A program made the position numbers and the translations under genes. Positions 63,738 through 64,000 of a DNA stretch of 64,000 nucleotides are shown here, in pieces. The number at the start of each line of letters is the position of its first letter. Positions within the stretch are counted from its first letter, which is position 1. A model generated the notes under the pieces. The model was not told the DNA's origin. It did not search any database and worked only from the letters and a program-made list of their open reading frames with translations. This DNA comes from Bin5 sp034428395 (GTDB lineage: Bacteria; Chloroflexota; Anaerolineae; Caldilineales; Caldilineaceae): the NCBI GenBank assembly GCA_034428395.1, contig DAOUHX010000311.1, positions 12,751 through 76,750 on the forward strand. The letters are read 5' to 3'.

Positions 63738-63767
63738 ATTGTAGGGCACGCGCGCCGGGATTGTCAA
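63738..63767 (-). promoter_or_regulatory. Promoter of the sulfite/nitrite reductase operon
   Basis: On the minus strand TTGACA (63762-63767), an 18-base spacer and TACAAT (63738-63743). With a start near 63731 the leader is about 177 bases, unusually long. Confidence 0.65.
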
Positions 63768-63879
63768 ACCGGTTGTGTTGGAATCGTGCAGTCCAAAACT
63801 GAGGTACAACTTCCAATTCCTTCGGCAGAAACCGAGTCATAGCTGGTCCCTACAGTTCCCGGCAACTGGCCACTGCCCC

Positions 63880-64000
63880 ACTATCCACTGCCCACTATCC
63901 ACTGCCCACTATCCACTGCCCACTATCCACTGCCCACTATCCACTGCCCACTATCCACTGCCCACTATCCACTGCCCACTATCCACTGCCCACTATCCAC
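63880..64000. repeat. 14-bp tandem repeat (minisatellite), running off the window edge
   Basis: At least eight and a half head-to-tail copies of ACTATCCACTGCCC, essentially perfect, preceded by a degenerate half-copy from about 63869. No unique spacers and no reading frame. It lies upstream of the reductase promoter and continues beyond the window. Confidence 0.95.

Noticed and set aside
63869..64000. GCCACTG inside the tandem repeat as a cobalamin-riboswitch B12 box
   Set aside because: It occurs only in the degenerate first copy of the minisatellite and none of the other riboswitch elements is present.
63880..64000. CRISPR array at the end of the window
   Set aside because: The repeat units are contiguous, 14 bases long and have no spacers.

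Overview
The window is a gene-dense, GC-rich bacterial chromosome segment of almost entirely housekeeping and metabolic genes. There are no phage genes, insertion sequences or CRISPR arrays. Gene content and codon use suggest a member of the Chloroflexota (Caldilineae/Anaerolineae-like): a menaquinone operon, a single-gene chlI/D-type chelatase, sulfite/nitrite reductase, and several enolase-superfamily and phytanoyl-CoA dioxygenase genes. This placement is inferred from gene content; no 16S gene or marker tree was available.

Layout. 0-3.5 kb: the end of a phosphoribosyltransferase, release factor 1 and its methyltransferase (prfA-prmC), and a HAD phosphatase. 3.7-12 kb: a TetR regulator with a strong promoter and an operator-like palindrome, followed without a real gap by menF-menD-menB-menE, a PhyH-type dioxygenase and menH. 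12-13.8 kb: a flippase-like membrane protein and a PHP phosphoesterase. 13.9-17.4 kb (minus strand): a chelatase gene whose AAA+ (I) and VWA (D) halves are joined by a -1 frameshift site, followed by a helical repeat protein. 17.6-20.9 kb: an ECF sigma factor with its own SigW-like promoter, a zinc-type anti-sigma factor and an unusual beta-helix/coiled-coil/membrane/HhH protein. 20.9-24.3 kb: ettA, a metallophosphoesterase and a CDP-alcohol phosphatidyltransferase.

24.5-36.2 kb is an information-processing block: ffh-rpsP-khpA-rimM, dprA, manC, an unknown membrane protein, dgt (minus strand), ftsY, and prfB with its classical +1 frameshift, then a LarA-like protein. A tRNA-Ser(CGA) lies at 36.6 kb. 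36.8-40.4 kb holds surface polysaccharide genes (O-antigen ligase-like, GtrA, glycosyltransferase). 40.5-43.2 kb has a thioesterase, two unknowns and a methylthioadenosine phosphorylase. 43.2-51.9 kb looks like a sugar-acid or organic-acid catabolic region: a TPP enzyme, two mandelate racemase/enolase-superfamily proteins, a DapA-family aldolase/lyase, an amidohydrolase and a D-2-hydroxyacid dehydrogenase. 52.1-56.0 kb is a MoxR-DUF58-DUF4129 operon, followed by a second TPP enzyme and a CCA-adding enzyme. 59.5-63.6 kb (minus strand) is a sulfite/nitrite reductase operon with a good promoter and a striking inverted repeat in its leader. The window ends inside a 14-bp tandem repeat.

The best leads are: (1) the A8 frameshift that would let one gene make both the I and D chelatase subunits; (2) the exact SigW-type promoter (TGAAAC-N16-CGTA) driving a sigma/anti-sigma/beta-helix membrane protein operon; (3) the TetR operator positioned to control the whole menaquinone operon; (4) the leader inverted repeat of the sulfite/nitrite reductase operon; and (5) a nested hairpin in the intergenic region before gtrA.
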